From assembly GCF_005049045.1 (NCBI RefSeq), contig NZ_SUPK01000006.1:186001-250000 (forward strand): a stretch of 64,000 nucleotides of DNA, given 5' to 3'. The translations under genes and the position numbers were made by a program. This document shows, one piece after another, positions 26,683-35,926 of this stretch (the stretch's first letter is position 1; every line of letters begins with the position of its first letter). This DNA comes from Cohnella pontilimi (GTDB lineage Bacteria > Bacillota > Bacilli > Paenibacillales > Paenibacillaceae). The notes below the pieces were generated by a model, which saw only the letters and a list, made by a program, of their open reading frames with translations, was not told the origin of the DNA and searched no databases.

Positions 26683-27213
26683 TTAAAGCGGGGATTCCTC
26701 TCCCGACGATCCCGGTTGTTTAAAGAGCAGTCGGCGGGCAGGCAAGTAAAGGGCAAGGGCGATGAGAATTTCCAGCAGCAAGCTGGGCGCCATATACCAG
26801 TAAAAAGCGTATCCGTAGGACCAATTCGTGAGCCGGAACAACCGGTAAATCATGTACACGATCGTGCTCAGCGCCAAACTCCCTGCCGCCGTCGCTCCCA
26901 GTACGGAGGCCAGCGTCGGGATGCCGCGTTCCAGCATGAGTCCCGCCGCGTAACCGACCAAGCCCATTCCGAAAGCGTATGGCCCGATCAAGTTGCCGTA
27001 GTACAGGATGTCGCCGATCAGCCCGAAGCCGAGGCCGAACAGAAACGCCCGATGCCGCCCCGCGAATGAAGCCACCAACACGGTCAAAACAAAGGTGAGA
27101 TGCGGAACGAGCCGGCCGCTCCATTCGACCGGCACCAGCCAGGGGACGACCCCGTTTTCCAATAGTAAAAGCACGATTCCTGCCATGACGGCGCGATTCA
27201 TTTTAATTTTCAT
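26683..27213 (-). CDS. mreD: Rod shape-determining protein MreD
   Basis: Membrane protein of 176 aa with about five to six hydrophobic segments and few polar stretches, as usual for MreD. It belongs to the elongasome with MreB, MreC and RodA. The start overlaps the mreC stop by four bases. Recognition rests mainly on hydropathy pattern, length and place in mreBCD-minCD. Confidence 0.9.
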   Translation of the reverse strand: MKIKMNRAVMAGIVLLLLENGVVPWLVPVEWSGRLVPHLTFVLTVLVASFAGRHRAFLFGLGFGLIGDILYYGNLIGPYAFGMGLVGYAAGLMLERGIPTLASVLGATAAGSLALSTIVYMIYRLFRLTNWSYGYAFYWYMAPSLLLEILIALALYLPARRLLFKQPGSSGEESPL

Positions 27214-28067
27214 TGTCCGGCCACTTCCGGTACCACGACCACGAACACTTCACGCAGGTGATCGAAATCGGCCGCCGGCTTCACGTTAGCTTTCTGGGTC
27301 AAGCCAAAATCGCCAACCTGCCGGTTCATGAGGGTTCCGATCATCAGTCCTCTCGGAAACACGTTGCCCAGTCCGGAGGTGATAACTTTGTCTCCGGGAG
27401 CCATCTTGTCGTTTTCGTCGATTTTGGTCATTTGAAGCATGCCGGTTTGTTGATCGAACGAATCAATAATTCCGAATGATTCCGATTCTTTGCCGAAAAC
27501 GGTGGACGCGATTTGCACGCCTTTAGGCGACTCCGGATTGATCTGGGTGATCGGCTCGACCGTCGAGGTGAACTCCGATACGCGGCTGACCAGTCCGACG
27601 AGTCCGTCGGTCGTCGTGACCGCCATTCTCGGTTGAATGCCGTCGCGGGCGCCCAAGTCGATTTTGATCGTACGGTCCAGCGGATTCGTGGCGTTGCCGA
27701 TGACTTGCGCGATAAGGAAGCGATAACGATATAATTGCTTTTGCTTTTCTTTAAACTCGAGCTCAGTCTTCAGGCGTTCGTTCTCCGCCTCTATGAAATT
27801 GTACTTCAATTGGTCTTGCGCGTAGCGGGCTACCGTTTGACGCAACTGTTTGTTTTCGTTGTAGACGTCGGAAAGCCGGCCGAGGTCGCCGAAAAATCCG
27901 GCGACCGCCCCGACCGGCCGGTACAACGCCCCCTGCACCGTTCCCAGGGCGTCGTTGATGAACTTTTCCGGCCACGTCAGCCGGTTGCGTCCGAGCGTGA
28001 ATCCCATGACGGCGATGAAAAGAATAAGTCCGATCATCAGGATGAACAGCCGCTTGTTGCGCATCAA
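27210..28067 (-). CDS. mreC: Rod shape-determining protein MreC
   Basis: Bitopic elongasome scaffold of 285 aa. A transmembrane helix covers about residues 6-25, a coiled coil about 62-112 (NKQLRQTVARYAQDQLKYNF and onward), and the beta-barrel periplasmic-type domains follow (QVIGNATNPLDRTIKIDLG, GLVGLVSRVSEFTSTV, DKVITSGLGNVFPRGLMIG). It is 58 bases after mreB and coupled to mreD. Confidence 0.96.
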   Translation of the reverse strand: MMRNKRLFILMIGLILFIAVMGFTLGRNRLTWPEKFINDALGTVQGALYRPVGAVAGFFGDLGRLSDVYNENKQLRQTVARYAQDQLKYNFIEAENERLKTELEFKEKQKQLYRYRFLIAQVIGNATNPLDRTIKIDLGARDGIQPRMAVTTTDGLVGLVSRVSEFTSTVEPITQINPESPKGVQIASTVFGKESESFGIIDSFDQQTGMLQMTKIDENDKMAPGDKVITSGLGNVFPRGLMIGTLMNRQVGDFGLTQKANVKPAADFDHLREVFVVVVPEVAGQ

Positions 28068-28125
28068 TTTAAATATAGGGGCTCACCTGCTTTCCCGGCC
28101 CGTAAGAAGCGCGGTCCGGTCCATA

Positions 28126-29160
28126 TCAGCGGCCGGACCTCCCCGATCCGCCTTTGGAGGATTTGAACAGATGGATATTTTCCAGCGCGCGCCCGGTACC
28201 GATCGCCACGCAGTCAAGCGGGTTCTCCGCCACGATGACCGGCATGCCGGTTTCGCGCGCGAGCATTTTGTCCAGATTGCGGAGGAGCGCTCCGCCGCCC
28301 GTCAATACGATACCGCGATCCATGATATCAGCGGACAGCTCGGGAGGACATTTCTCAAGCGTGACCTTCACCGAGTCCACAATCGCGTTCACCGTATCGG
28401 ACAGCGCCTCGGCCACTTCGTCCGATGTAATCGCCAGCGTCTTCGGCAATCCCGTGACCAAATCTCTGCCGCGGATTTCGATAGACTCCAGCTTGTCCAG
28501 CGGCATGGCCGATCCGATTTCCACTTTCAGCTGTTCCGCGGTACGTTCGCCGATCATGAGATTATAGAGGCGTTTGATGTATTGAATGATCGATTCGTCC
28601 ATTTCGTCGCCGGCAATCCGGATGGAACGGCTTGTGACGATGCCGCCCAGCGAGATGACGGCCACCTCGGTGGTGCCTCCGCCGATATCGACGACCATGC
28701 TGCCCGTCGGTTCCCAGACCGGCAAATCGGCGCCGATCGCTGCGGCGAACGGTTCCTCGATCGTGAAAGCTTCGCGGGCGCCCGCCTGCTTGGTGGCGTC
28801 CTCGACTGCGCGTTTCTCAACGGCCGTGATGCCGGAAGGAACGCAAACCATAACGTCGGGATGGCGCCGGAACAACGAACGCTGCTTCTGAGCGCGCCGA
28901 ATGAAATATTTGATCATGGTGGCGGTCGTCTCGAAGTCGGCGATGACGCCGTCCTTCATTGGACGAATGGCCACGATGTTGCCCGGCGTGCGGCCGATCA
29001 TTTTCTTCGCGTCGCCGCCGACGGCTTCGATTTTTTTCGTATCGGTACGCAGGGCGACCACTGACGGCTCCCTTACGACGATTCCTCTACCTTTGATGTA
29101 AACGAGCGTGTTCGCGGTTCCGAGATCAATGCCCAAATCGCGCGTAAATCCTCCAAACAT
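28126..29160 (-). CDS. mreB: Rod shape-determining actin homologue MreB
   Basis: Cytoskeletal ATPase of 344 aa that guides sidewall synthesis. The opening [20 protein letters not shown] is the phosphate-1 motif, [15 protein letters not shown] is phosphate-2 and [15 protein letters not shown] is the adenosine motif. It has its own promoter at 29194-29223 and AGGAGGT before the start. The C terminus ends in a Gly/Ser/Arg tail. Confidence 0.98.
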   Translation of the reverse strand: MFGGFTRDLGIDLGTANTLVYIKGRGIVVREPSVVALRTDTKKIEAVGGDAKKMIGRTPGNIVAIRPMKDGVIADFETTATMIKYFIRRAQKQRSLFRRHPDVMVCVPSGITAVEKRAVEDATKQAGAREAFTIEEPFAAAIGADLPVWEPTGSMVVDIGGGTTEVAVISLGGIVTSRSIRIAGDEMDESIIQYIKRLYNLMIGERTAEQLKVEIGSAMPLDKLESIEIRGRDLVTGLPKTLAITSDEVAEALSDTVNAIVDSVKVTLEKCPPELSADIMDRGIVLTGGGALLRNLDKMLARETGMPVIVAENPLDCVAIGTGRALENIHLFKSSKGGSGRSGR

Positions 29161-29193
29161 AAGCGGGTACCTCCTGGAATGACAATCCTTATT

Positions 29194-29223
29194 ATTATAT
29201 TACAAGCATCCTAGTTCCTTCAA
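29194..29223 (-). promoter_or_regulatory. Promoter upstream of mreB
   Basis: Minus-strand TTGAAG, 18 bases and TATAAT, placed across the radC stop codon, about 35 bases before the mreB start. Confidence 0.65.
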
Positions 29224-29895
29224 ACTGATAAAGCGATTATCCCCGATGACAATATGATCCAATAGTTCGATTCCGACCAGTTCTCCGGCTTCCGCAAGCC
29301 TGCGTGTCAGCTGTATATCCTCCGGACTCGGTGTCGGATCCCCGCTGGGATGGTTGTGCGCGCATAGAATCGAGGCACTGCTTCTGCGGATTGCGGCTCT
29401 GAACACTTCCCGCGGATGAACGACCGAAGCGTTCAAACTGCCGACCGACACCGTTTGGCGTCCGATGACACGGTTCTTCGTATTCAAGAATAGTACGACA
29501 AAATGCTCTTCGCGCAAATGCCGGAGCTCTTCCATGAGCAAGTCGGCCGCATCCTGCGGCCGCGTCACGGGCGGGGCTTCCGGCAGGCGCGAGCGGGCCA
29601 CGCGCCGGCCGAGTTCAAGACTCGCCTGAAGCTCAATCGCTTTGGCGGGCCCGATGCCGGGAATATGCGTCAGCTCGTCCCAGCTTCGCTCCGCGAACCG
29701 GCGAAGCCCCCCGCAATCCTGCAAAATACGCTGCGCCAGATGAATCGCCGATTCCCGGCGGCTTCCGGTGCGAAGCAAAATGGCCAGCAGCTCGGCATGG
29801 CTGAGAGCCTCCGCTCCGAGCCGGGCCATTCTTTCCCTCGGCCGTTCGTCCTCAGGCAAATCCCGGAGCCGGTAAGCGCGGTTTTCCAACGTCAT
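29200..29895 (-). CDS. radC: DNA repair-type protein RadC
   Basis: JAB1/MPN-domain protein of 231 aa. A helix-hairpin-helix (LTHIPGIGPAKAIELQA) precedes the metal site in CAHNHPSGDPTPSPED, where the two histidines and the aspartate are the expected ligands. Despite the name its function is unsettled; a repair role has not held up in E. coli. It stands between maf and mreB exactly as in B. subtilis. Confidence 0.95.
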   Translation of the reverse strand: MTLENRAYRLRDLPEDERPRERMARLGAEALSHAELLAILLRTGSRRESAIHLAQRILQDCGGLRRFAERSWDELTHIPGIGPAKAIELQASLELGRRVARSRLPEAPPVTRPQDAADLLMEELRHLREEHFVVLFLNTKNRVIGRQTVSVGSLNASVVHPREVFRAAIRRSSASILCAHNHPSGDPTPSPEDIQLTRRLAEAGELVGIELLDHIVIGDNRFISLKELGCL

Positions 29896-29968
29896 TTTCC
29901 TTCTTTCGACAGCCCGCGTCGGACGCGGAATTGGCTAGTCGATTCCCGCAATACAACATCCAGCTGCA

Positions 29969-30580
29969 TCAGGGGAGAGTAACCCCGAACTGTTCCAGCT
30001 GAACGGCCAGCAGCGACAACGGCAGTCCCACCACGTTGAAATAGCAGCCTTCCAGTGAGTCCACCAGCAGCGCGCCAACACCCTGTACGCCGTATGCGCC
30101 CGCTTTGTCCAAAGGCTCGCCGGTCTGCACGTAGCGCCGGATCTGGTCCGGCGACAGCTGCCGCATGCGCACTTTGGTCACGCGGTGATTGGTAACCGTC
30201 TGCCCATCCATGAGACCGATGCAGCTTACTCCGGTATACACCTCATGGGTGTTGCCGGCCAAGCGGCTCAGCATCTCGAACGCTTCTTCCGGATCTTTGG
30301 GCTTGCCCATGACGCGGCCGTCCAGTACGACGATCGTGTCGCTTCCGACCACGACCGCCGCCGTTTTCATCGTGCCCCGGACCGATTCCCACACCGCCCT
30401 GGCTTTCCGGTTCGCCAACTCCTCGACGATGCGGTCCGGGGACCAGTCTCCCGGCGTTTTCTCGTCCGCATGACTAGGCCGCACCATCACGGGAAGTCCC
30501 AATGTGGTAATGAGCTCTTGTCTGCGCGGAGAGGTCGAAGCCAAAATCAGCGTAGGACGGATGTTCGAGGTAACGGTCAT
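29969..30580 (-). CDS. maf: Maf nucleotide pyrophosphatase
   Basis: House-cleaning nucleoside triphosphate pyrophosphatase of 203 aa that removes modified or excess dTTP/UTP-type nucleotides and affects septation when overproduced. It starts with the motif LILASTSPRRQELI and has VVGSDTIVVLDG and DKAGAYGVQGVGALLV. It follows the DUF4321 gene by 28 bases and precedes radC by 73. Confidence 0.95.
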   Translation of the reverse strand: MTVTSNIRPTLILASTSPRRQELITTLGLPVMVRPSHADEKTPGDWSPDRIVEELANRKARAVWESVRGTMKTAAVVVGSDTIVVLDGRVMGKPKDPEEAFEMLSRLAGNTHEVYTGVSCIGLMDGQTVTNHRVTKVRMRQLSPDQIRRYVQTGEPLDKAGAYGVQGVGALLVDSLEGCYFNVVGLPLSLLAVQLEQFGVTLP

Positions 30581-30608
30581 CGGACACGTTCTTCCTTTCG
30601 AAGGTCAT

Positions 30609-30851
30609 TTACATTTTGCGGTACAGCCATATGGCGCCGGCTGCGCCTAGGATGCTCAGCAGCGTAAGATCGATACTGAGCTTGAGGTCGTAGCGGATGA
30701 CGCCGAGGTCAGCGGCCGGAGACCAGGAAACCGCCATCGGACGGGTCAAAAAGGAGATTTCATGCACGTCCTTTAGCGCCCGGGCGGCCAATGATCCCGC
30801 CAACAGTCCCAAAATCACGAATAAGACCAGAATCCAGCCGTTTTTCTTCAT
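30609..30851 (-). CDS. DUF4321 small membrane protein
   Basis: Protein of 80 aa with transmembrane segments at about residues 5-24 and 55-75 and the intervening FLTRPMAVSW segment typical of DUF4321 proteins. The start MKKNGWILVL is chosen because GACGAGGAATC precedes it and it matches family length; in-frame starts further up would add a basic 29-residue extension. Function unknown. It heads a maf-radC unit, which suggests a role connected to division or elongation, but that is inference. Confidence 0.8.
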   Translation of the reverse strand: MKKNGWILVLFVILGLLAGSLAARALKDVHEISFLTRPMAVSWSPAADLGVIRYDLKLSIDLTLLSILGAAGAIWLYRKM

Positions 30852-30891
30852 GATTCCTCGTCTCCCACCATTTTTTGACACCCGTTTCTTC

Positions 30892-30920
30892 ATTATACGT
30901 TCCCCGGACAAGTCGCACAA
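30892..30920 (-). promoter_or_regulatory. Promoter of DUF4321-maf-radC
   Basis: Minus-strand TTGTGC, 17 bases and TATAAT (plus-strand ATTATA at 30892-30897), 41 bases before the start codon. Confidence 0.65.
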
Positions 30921-31018
30921 TCTATGAATTCCCTCCAATTTTTGCAGGGTTTCGGATACATCCGGGGTTACGGGCGTGCTGCGGGCGAATTTGACAGGAT
31001 AAACACTTATGAAGCGTG

Positions 31019-31050
31019 CAAAAACAGCCCCAAAGTCGGAGGCTGTTTAG
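31019..31050 (-). terminator. Terminator after spoIIB
   Basis: AACAGCC...GGCTGTT hairpin ending in TTTTTG on the minus strand, about 45 bases beyond the spoIIB stop. Confidence 0.75.
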
Positions 31051-31092
31051 GACGAAAGTCCTGTTTTAAAGACCCACTTTCTGAAATAACTT

Positions 31093-32361
31093 TCATTTTG
31101 GCGTACTCTGGAGTAAGGCGTCCCGCAGCGCCCGGTCGCTGATCGCGGCTTCCATCACCGCTGTTTGAACGTTCCACAGATGATAGCGTGCCGGTTTCCG
31201 GTTGTAATCGTCAATCGATACCATCGCCGCGTTCAAGCTTTGTACCAGTTGATTCGCTGTCTTGAGCTCCGTTCCGGTAAGGCCGGCCGTCGATTTGGCG
31301 GAATCGATCCACAGCTTGTGAGTCTGACGGAGAGAGCTTAGCGCCGCTTGATCGAACGGCTGCGGCTTCTCCTCCTGCAGCGCGAGGACGGACAACCGGG
31401 CAAAGGTATGAGTCAGCTCCGCACTTTGTCGGGCGAAATCGGCCAGTGACAGCGCCGCCGCCGTTTCGTTCGGAGCCAGCGCCGGCGAAACGGAAGGCTT
31501 CACATAAACTTCTACTCCGGATAACTGACCGGCGAGCCGATTGGCTTCTTCTTTCGAATCCGCCGCCCCCGCATAAACCCGGTAACCGTCGGATCGGTCC
31601 GCCGCGGCGGGAAGTCCCCTTCGCTTCAGCTGTTCCATCGCCGCCAGCATGCTTTCTTCGGTACGAAAGACGCCATACTGCAGCAGGTAAAAAGCGGATT
31701 CGGTCACGGCCGCGGAATTCGCCGGCTGTTGTACCCGACTTGTCGCGGTCGGAGGGACGGCTTGTCCGGACGCGGGAGTTGAAGCTAGCGGTGCCGTCGC
31801 TTGAACGGGAGCGTCTTTGCCGGGCTGCTCGGCGGCGGGAAATGGCGCGTCGCCGGTGAACAAAGTGAGCACCAGGTAGCCGAACAAGGCGCCGGTGGCC
31901 ACCGCTCCGGCTACCGAGACGAATACGCGCCACCAAGAGGGACCTTCTTTCCGGTTTAACGCCCCGGAAAGCCAGCTTTGCATCCGGTCTCCTTCGTCAA
32001 TCGGCGTCCACTCCGCCGGTCCGACATCCGAGTAAGACACGTGCTCCGATGTCTGCTCTTCCTCGGGCGGAGGCATTTTCGCCGGGGATTCCGCCGCGGG
32101 TTGGCGGATGCGGATCGGTTCGGCCGTACGGATCATTTGTTCCAACGTGTATAGGTCGTCCTGAAACGGACCACCCGCGTAATAGGTCGTTTGGTCGGAC
32201 GGCGAAGTTTCCGGCTGCGCCGGCTTCGAGTCGTCCTGTACATGCTCCGGTTCCGCGGCCTTCCGTTCTCCCGCCGGCACCGGGTGCAGCTTGACAGGCT
32301 GCGGAAGGGGCGCCGGCTTCGGCGGATCGAACCGGAACGTCATTCTCGTTTTCGGCTGCAT
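31093..32361 (-). CDS. spoIIB: SpoIIB-like SPOR-domain membrane protein
   Basis: Bitopic protein of 422 aa. A cytosolic Pro/Gln-rich N terminus of about 140 residues precedes one transmembrane helix (about 140-165, VFVSVAGAVATGALFGYLVL), a Pro/Thr/Ala linker, and a SPOR domain (about 220-290, FYLLQYGVFRTEESMLAAME) that binds denuded glycan at septa. A conserved C-terminal helical part follows. In B. subtilis spoIIB, needed for timely septal wall thinning, lies between folC/comC and maf, the same place. The start at 32361 has GGGAGAG; an upstream in-frame reading to 32445 was not used. Confidence 0.82.
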   Translation of the reverse strand: MQPKTRMTFRFDPPKPAPLPQPVKLHPVPAGERKAAEPEHVQDDSKPAQPETSPSDQTTYYAGGPFQDDLYTLEQMIRTAEPIRIRQPAAESPAKMPPPEEEQTSEHVSYSDVGPAEWTPIDEGDRMQSWLSGALNRKEGPSWWRVFVSVAGAVATGALFGYLVLTLFTGDAPFPAAEQPGKDAPVQATAPLASTPASGQAVPPTATSRVQQPANSAAVTESAFYLLQYGVFRTEESMLAAMEQLKRRGLPAAADRSDGYRVYAGAADSKEEANRLAGQLSGVEVYVKPSVSPALAPNETAAALSLADFARQSAELTHTFARLSVLALQEEKPQPFDQAALSSLRQTHKLWIDSAKSTAGLTGTELKTANQLVQSLNAAMVSIDDYNRKPARYHLWNVQTAVMEAAISDRALRDALLQSTPK

Positions 32362-32739
32362 GCGTGTCTCTCCCTTATCTCGTTTTCTAGTAAGAGAATA
32401 TGAGAGACAAGAGACATTTATGATGGCTGCGCGGATTTGGACCAAAAGAAGATGGTTTGGCAGGTTCTTAGCGTCGGCGTTATGTGCGTGGGAGAATGTA
32501 AGAGGTGGCGGTTTGCGGTAGTTGGTGGTGTGTAAGTGCGTGGGACAGTGTTATTGGTGGTGGTGGGCGCTGGTCGGAGAAACTCCAGCGCTTCCTCAAA
32601 CATCGATAATCCATTAAAGTAACGTCTCCTAGAGTAACTAATGTGCTGAACCTCCGTCAATCAACCGAAGTATAGTCTCTTAGAGTAACGAATACTGTTC
32701 GAAAACCGAATCTCCCAGCTGCTCTTGTGTGCGTGGAGG

Positions 32740-33028
32740 AGGTTAAGCCGATGGCACCCGCTTAAGCCCCTCAACGAGCGGCGGCTCGCGAAGGTTAAGC
32801 CGATGGCACCCGCTTAAGCCCCTCAACGAGCGGCGGTTCGCGGAGGTTAAGCCGATGACACCCGCTTAAGCCCCTCAAAGAGCGGCGGGTTCGCGAAGGT
32901 TAAGCCGATGGCACCCGCTTAAGTCCCTCAACGAGAAGCGGTTCATGAAGGTTAAGCCGATGGCACCCGCTTAAGCCCCTCAACGAGCGGCGGTTCGCGA
33001 AGGTTAAGCCGATGGCAGCCACTTAAGC
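32740..33028. repeat. Six-copy 52-bp tandem repeat
   Basis: Copies begin at 32740, 32792, 32844, 32897, 32949 and 33001; the spacing is 52 except one of 53, caused by an extra G, and the last copy is cut to about 28 bases. Each unit contains TTAAGC, 11 bases and GCTTAA (an inverted repeat) and a GC-rich GAGCGGCGGYTCG segment; in the first copy CGAGC-GGCG-GCTCG is a perfect hairpin. There is no variable spacer, so this is not a CRISPR array. Confidence 0.95.
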
Positions 33029-33062
33029 TCAAAAAGTATTCGGTAGTAGCCCGACTAAACGC

Positions 33063-33102
33063 AAAAAGGCTGCCGGAAAGGTGCTTACACCTTCCGGCAG
33101 CC
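33063..33102 (-). terminator. Terminator after murC
   Basis: Minus strand GGCTGCCGGAAGGTG...CACCTTTCCGGCAGCC followed by TTTTTGCG. Strong stem, 15 bases after the murC stop. Confidence 0.9.
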
Positions 33103-33117
33103 CAATAATACAGAGCT

Positions 33118-34506
33118 TTAGGCCCGTTCCCGCTCCCGCAAAAGCCGGACGAGACTGTCGGCCGCTTTCCATATGTCGCCGGCGCCCATCGTGAGCACAA
33201 GGTCGCCGGGAGCGACGCGTTCCGCCAGCAAGTCCCGAACCTCTTCCTTGGTCGGGACATAAGATACGTTCGGATTGCTGTTGCCGGCGATCAGCTCGAC
33301 CAGCCGCTCGGAGTGTACGCCTTCGATCCGCTGCTCGCCTGCCGGCGAGTAGATGTCGGTGATGATCACCTCATCCGCGTCCGCGAATGCCCGGCTGAAC
33401 GCATCGAGCAAAAAGAACGTGCGCGTGTAACGCTGGGGCTGGAAGACCGCGATGATCCGTTTGCCGGTCGCTTTGGCCGCCTGGATGGTGGCCTGGATCT
33501 CCGTCGGATGATGCGCGTAATCGTCCACGACCAGCATGTCCTTCACTTCGCCAAGCACTTGAAACCGCCGCTTGGCGCCGCGAAACTCGGTAATGGCGGC
33601 CGCCACCTTTTCGAAAGGAGCACCTGCTTCCAAGCAAACGATAATAGTGGCCAGTGCGTTATAAACGTTGTGCAGTCCAGGCACCGACAACGTGACGTCT
33701 CCGAGCGCTTCGCCTCCGCGTTTCATCGTGAATGTCGCGGTGCGGTCGCCCAAGCGTATGTCGGCTGCAGTGTAGTCCGCGTCGCGGTCGATCGCAAAAG
33801 TGACGAGACGTGTCTTGTCCTTCACTTTCGGAATCATATTACGAACGTTCTCGTCGTCCGTACAAACGACAGCGATCCCGTCAGGCCGCACATTTCGCAA
33901 AAAAGAAACGTAAGCCTCGAGCAGTTTGCCGAAATCACCGTCGTAATTTTCAAGATGATCGGCCTCGATATTGGTGACGACGGCTATCGCCGGCGTGTAT
34001 TGAAGGAACGAACCGTCGCTCTCGTCAGCCTCGGCCACGACGATATCCCCTTTGCCGGCCTTGGCGTTCGTCCCCACGTTGACGATCTCGCCCCCGATGA
34101 TAAAGGTGGGGTCCAGTCCGCAAGTTTCCAGCACAAGCGCGATCATCGACGAAGTCGTCGTTTTCCCGTGTGCGCCCGCTACGGCAACGCCGGTTCTGGC
34201 GTTCAGCAGTCTGGCCAGCATCTGTGATCTATGCAGCGTGGGAATGTTCAGCTGCTCGGCGGCTTGGCGTTCAACATTGTCTTTAGGCAGCGCAGTGGAG
34301 TACACGACAAGGTCGGCCCCCCGCACGTACTCCGGATCGTGACCGATATGAATTCGGGCGCCTTTGGCGGCCAGCTTATCGGTTAATTCCTGACGGACGA
34401 CGTCGGAACCGGACACCTCATATCCGAGCTCCAGCATGACACGGGCGATGGCGCTCATGCCGTAACCCCCGATGCCGATAAAATGTACATGTTCAGCCGT
34501 TCGCAA
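33118..34506 (-). CDS. murC: UDP-N-acetylmuramate--L-alanine ligase
   Basis: Adds the first residue of the peptidoglycan stem peptide. Of 462 aa, the N-terminal motif [18 protein letters not shown] binds the UDP moiety, [12 protein letters not shown] is the ATP loop and [15 protein letters not shown] lies in the C-terminal domain. I place the start at the TTG seven bases after the folC stop, because it gives the usual N terminus (about six residues before HVHFIGIGG) and GGTGA lies before it. An ATG at 34542 that overlaps folC is the alternative, and it has no ribosome binding site. Confidence 0.93.
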   Translation of the reverse strand: MRTAEHVHFIGIGGYGMSAIARVMLELGYEVSGSDVVRQELTDKLAAKGARIHIGHDPEYVRGADLVVYSTALPKDNVERQAAEQLNIPTLHRSQMLARLLNARTGVAVAGAHGKTTTSSMIALVLETCGLDPTFIIGGEIVNVGTNAKAGKGDIVVAEADESDGSFLQYTPAIAVVTNIEADHLENYDGDFGKLLEAYVSFLRNVRPDGIAVVCTDDENVRNMIPKVKDKTRLVTFAIDRDADYTAADIRLGDRTATFTMKRGGEALGDVTLSVPGLHNVYNALATIIVCLEAGAPFEKVAAAITEFRGAKRRFQVLGEVKDMLVVDDYAHHPTEIQATIQAAKATGKRIIAVFQPQRYTRTFFLLDAFSRAFADADEVIITDIYSPAGEQRIEGVHSERLVELIAGNSNPNVSYVPTKEEVRDLLAERVAPGDLVLTMGAGDIWKAADSLVRLLRERERA

Positions 34507-34513
34507 CGACGAT

Positions 34514-35911
34514 TCACCAGCCTTTTTCTGAATTCGTTCCATGGAGCAGCCACGAGCGGACATCGGCAATCAAGTATAACGTGCCGGTAACGACGTTCAG
34601 CGTCCCTTCGGACGAAGCGCCGTCCAACTCGCGCAGGCGTGCGACGGCGCGGCGCCAATCCGGCTCCACCGCGATTTCGCGGGGCCGGCCGAGCTCCTCC
34701 TGCAGCCGTTTCGCGACGGCCGCCAGGTCTTCGGCCTTCATTTTTTTATGAAAATCCGGTTCCGTAATGACGAGCGTATCAATCATTGGTAGTATATGCC
34801 GCAAAGAATATTCGTGATTCTTATTGGGCATCATCGCCATCACGACGTTTAACCGGTCGAAACGATATACATCGCGCAAAGCCGCCGCCAGTGCCGCCAT
34901 TCCTTCCGGATTGTGGGCCCCGTCGATCAGTATGCGCGGGTTTTTCGACACCATTTCGAGACGTCCCGGCCAAGCGGCCAGGCGCAGGCCTTCCGCCGCC
35001 AAATCTTCGTCTTCCACGATCAGCGCGTAAAATTGGCGGAGCACCTCCAAGGTCATGACGGCAGTTGCCGCGTTGGCCTGCTGATGCGCGCCGTTCAGCG
35101 AGATCGTGAGAGACGGGATGTCCCGGAAGGGACCGGTAAAAGAAAACCGCTGCTCATCCTCAGCGACGGAAATCGGTTCGAATCCGAACTTCTCACCCCG
35201 CGCATAGAGGGACGCGTGATTCGCTTCCGCGGTCTCCCGAAAAATATCGAGAATCTCCGGGCGCGTTTCGCCCGTCACCACAGGAACACCCGGCTTGATG
35301 ATGCCGGCTTTTTCTCTGGCGATATGTTCGAGCGTCGGTCCCAGCACATCCATATGGTCGTGGCCGACGTTCGTAATGACGCTGACGACGGGCACGACGA
35401 TATTGGTCACGTCCAGCCGGCCGCCTAGCCCCGTCTCCCATACAACATAATCGGGATAAACGACCGTGCCGTAATAGAGAATCGCCAGCGCAGTCGTAAT
35501 TTCAAACATCGTCGGATAGCCCAGCTCCGGCTCGCTTGCCGCCAGTTCGTCAGCAACCGGCTTAATTCGGTTCGCAAGCTTCAATAAGCTTTCGTCGTCG
35601 ATGTCCTCCCCATTGTACTGAAGACGGTTCGCGTAAGATGTCAGGTAGGGGGACGTAAAGGTCCCCACATCGTAACCGCACTGCCTCAGCACGCTCGTCA
35701 AATACGCGCAGACCGAGCCTTTGCCGTTCGTACCCGCCACATGTATGAATTTTAACCGCCGGTACGGATGGTTGAACCGTTCCATCATCCGGCCGATTCT
35801 TTCCAAGCCCGGACGGATGCCGAAAGCGGTAAGCCCGGTAATCCAGGCAACCGCCTCCACCGCCGTCCGAAAAGGGCGGTTGCCGTCCGATGGCGCATTA
35901 CTATCGTTCAT
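34514..35911 (-). CDS. folC: Folylpolyglutamate/dihydrofolate synthase
   Basis: Mur-ligase-fold enzyme of 465 aa adding glutamate to dihydropteroate or folates. The ATP loop is [17 protein letters not shown], and other landmarks are [28 protein letters not shown] and [11 protein letters not shown]. Start at 35911 with AGGAG nine bases upstream; an ATG three codons earlier touches the AGGAG. It follows valS by 15 bases. The order valS-folC is ancestral in Bacillota, but a murC gene directly after folC differs from B. subtilis. Confidence 0.95.
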   Translation of the reverse strand: MNDSNAPSDGNRPFRTAVEAVAWITGLTAFGIRPGLERIGRMMERFNHPYRRLKFIHVAGTNGKGSVCAYLTSVLRQCGYDVGTFTSPYLTSYANRLQYNGEDIDDESLLKLANRIKPVADELAASEPELGYPTMFEITTALAILYYGTVVYPDYVVWETGLGGRLDVTNIVVPVVSVITNVGHDHMDVLGPTLEHIAREKAGIIKPGVPVVTGETRPEILDIFRETAEANHASLYARGEKFGFEPISVAEDEQRFSFTGPFRDIPSLTISLNGAHQQANAATAVMTLEVLRQFYALIVEDEDLAAEGLRLAAWPGRLEMVSKNPRILIDGAHNPEGMAALAAALRDVYRFDRLNVVMAMMPNKNHEYSLRHILPMIDTLVITEPDFHKKMKAEDLAAVAKRLQEELGRPREIAVEPDWRRAVARLRELDGASSEGTLNVVTGTLYLIADVRSWLLHGTNSEKGW

Positions 35912-35926
35912 CCTGCCCATCTCCTA

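Larger units (their letters stand above)
32362..33117. other. 756-bp intergenic region between spoIIB and murC
   Basis: No credible gene. The left part (to about 32600) is GT-rich on the plus strand with loose copies of GTGCGTGGGA near 32485, 32534 and 32729. Two near copies of GTCTCYTAGAGTAAC lie at 32624 and 32675, about 51 bases apart. The right part is the 52-bp tandem array and the murC terminator. The spoIIB promoter must lie in the left part, but I cannot point to a clear one. Confidence 0.7.

Noticed and set aside
32418..32660. Minus-strand open frame of 80 codons upstream of spoIIB
   Set aside because: Low-complexity Thr/Pro sequence produced by GT-rich repeats, no ribosome binding site.
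32740..33028. CRISPR array
   Set aside because: The six 52-bp units are contiguous with no unique spacers, and no cas genes are present.
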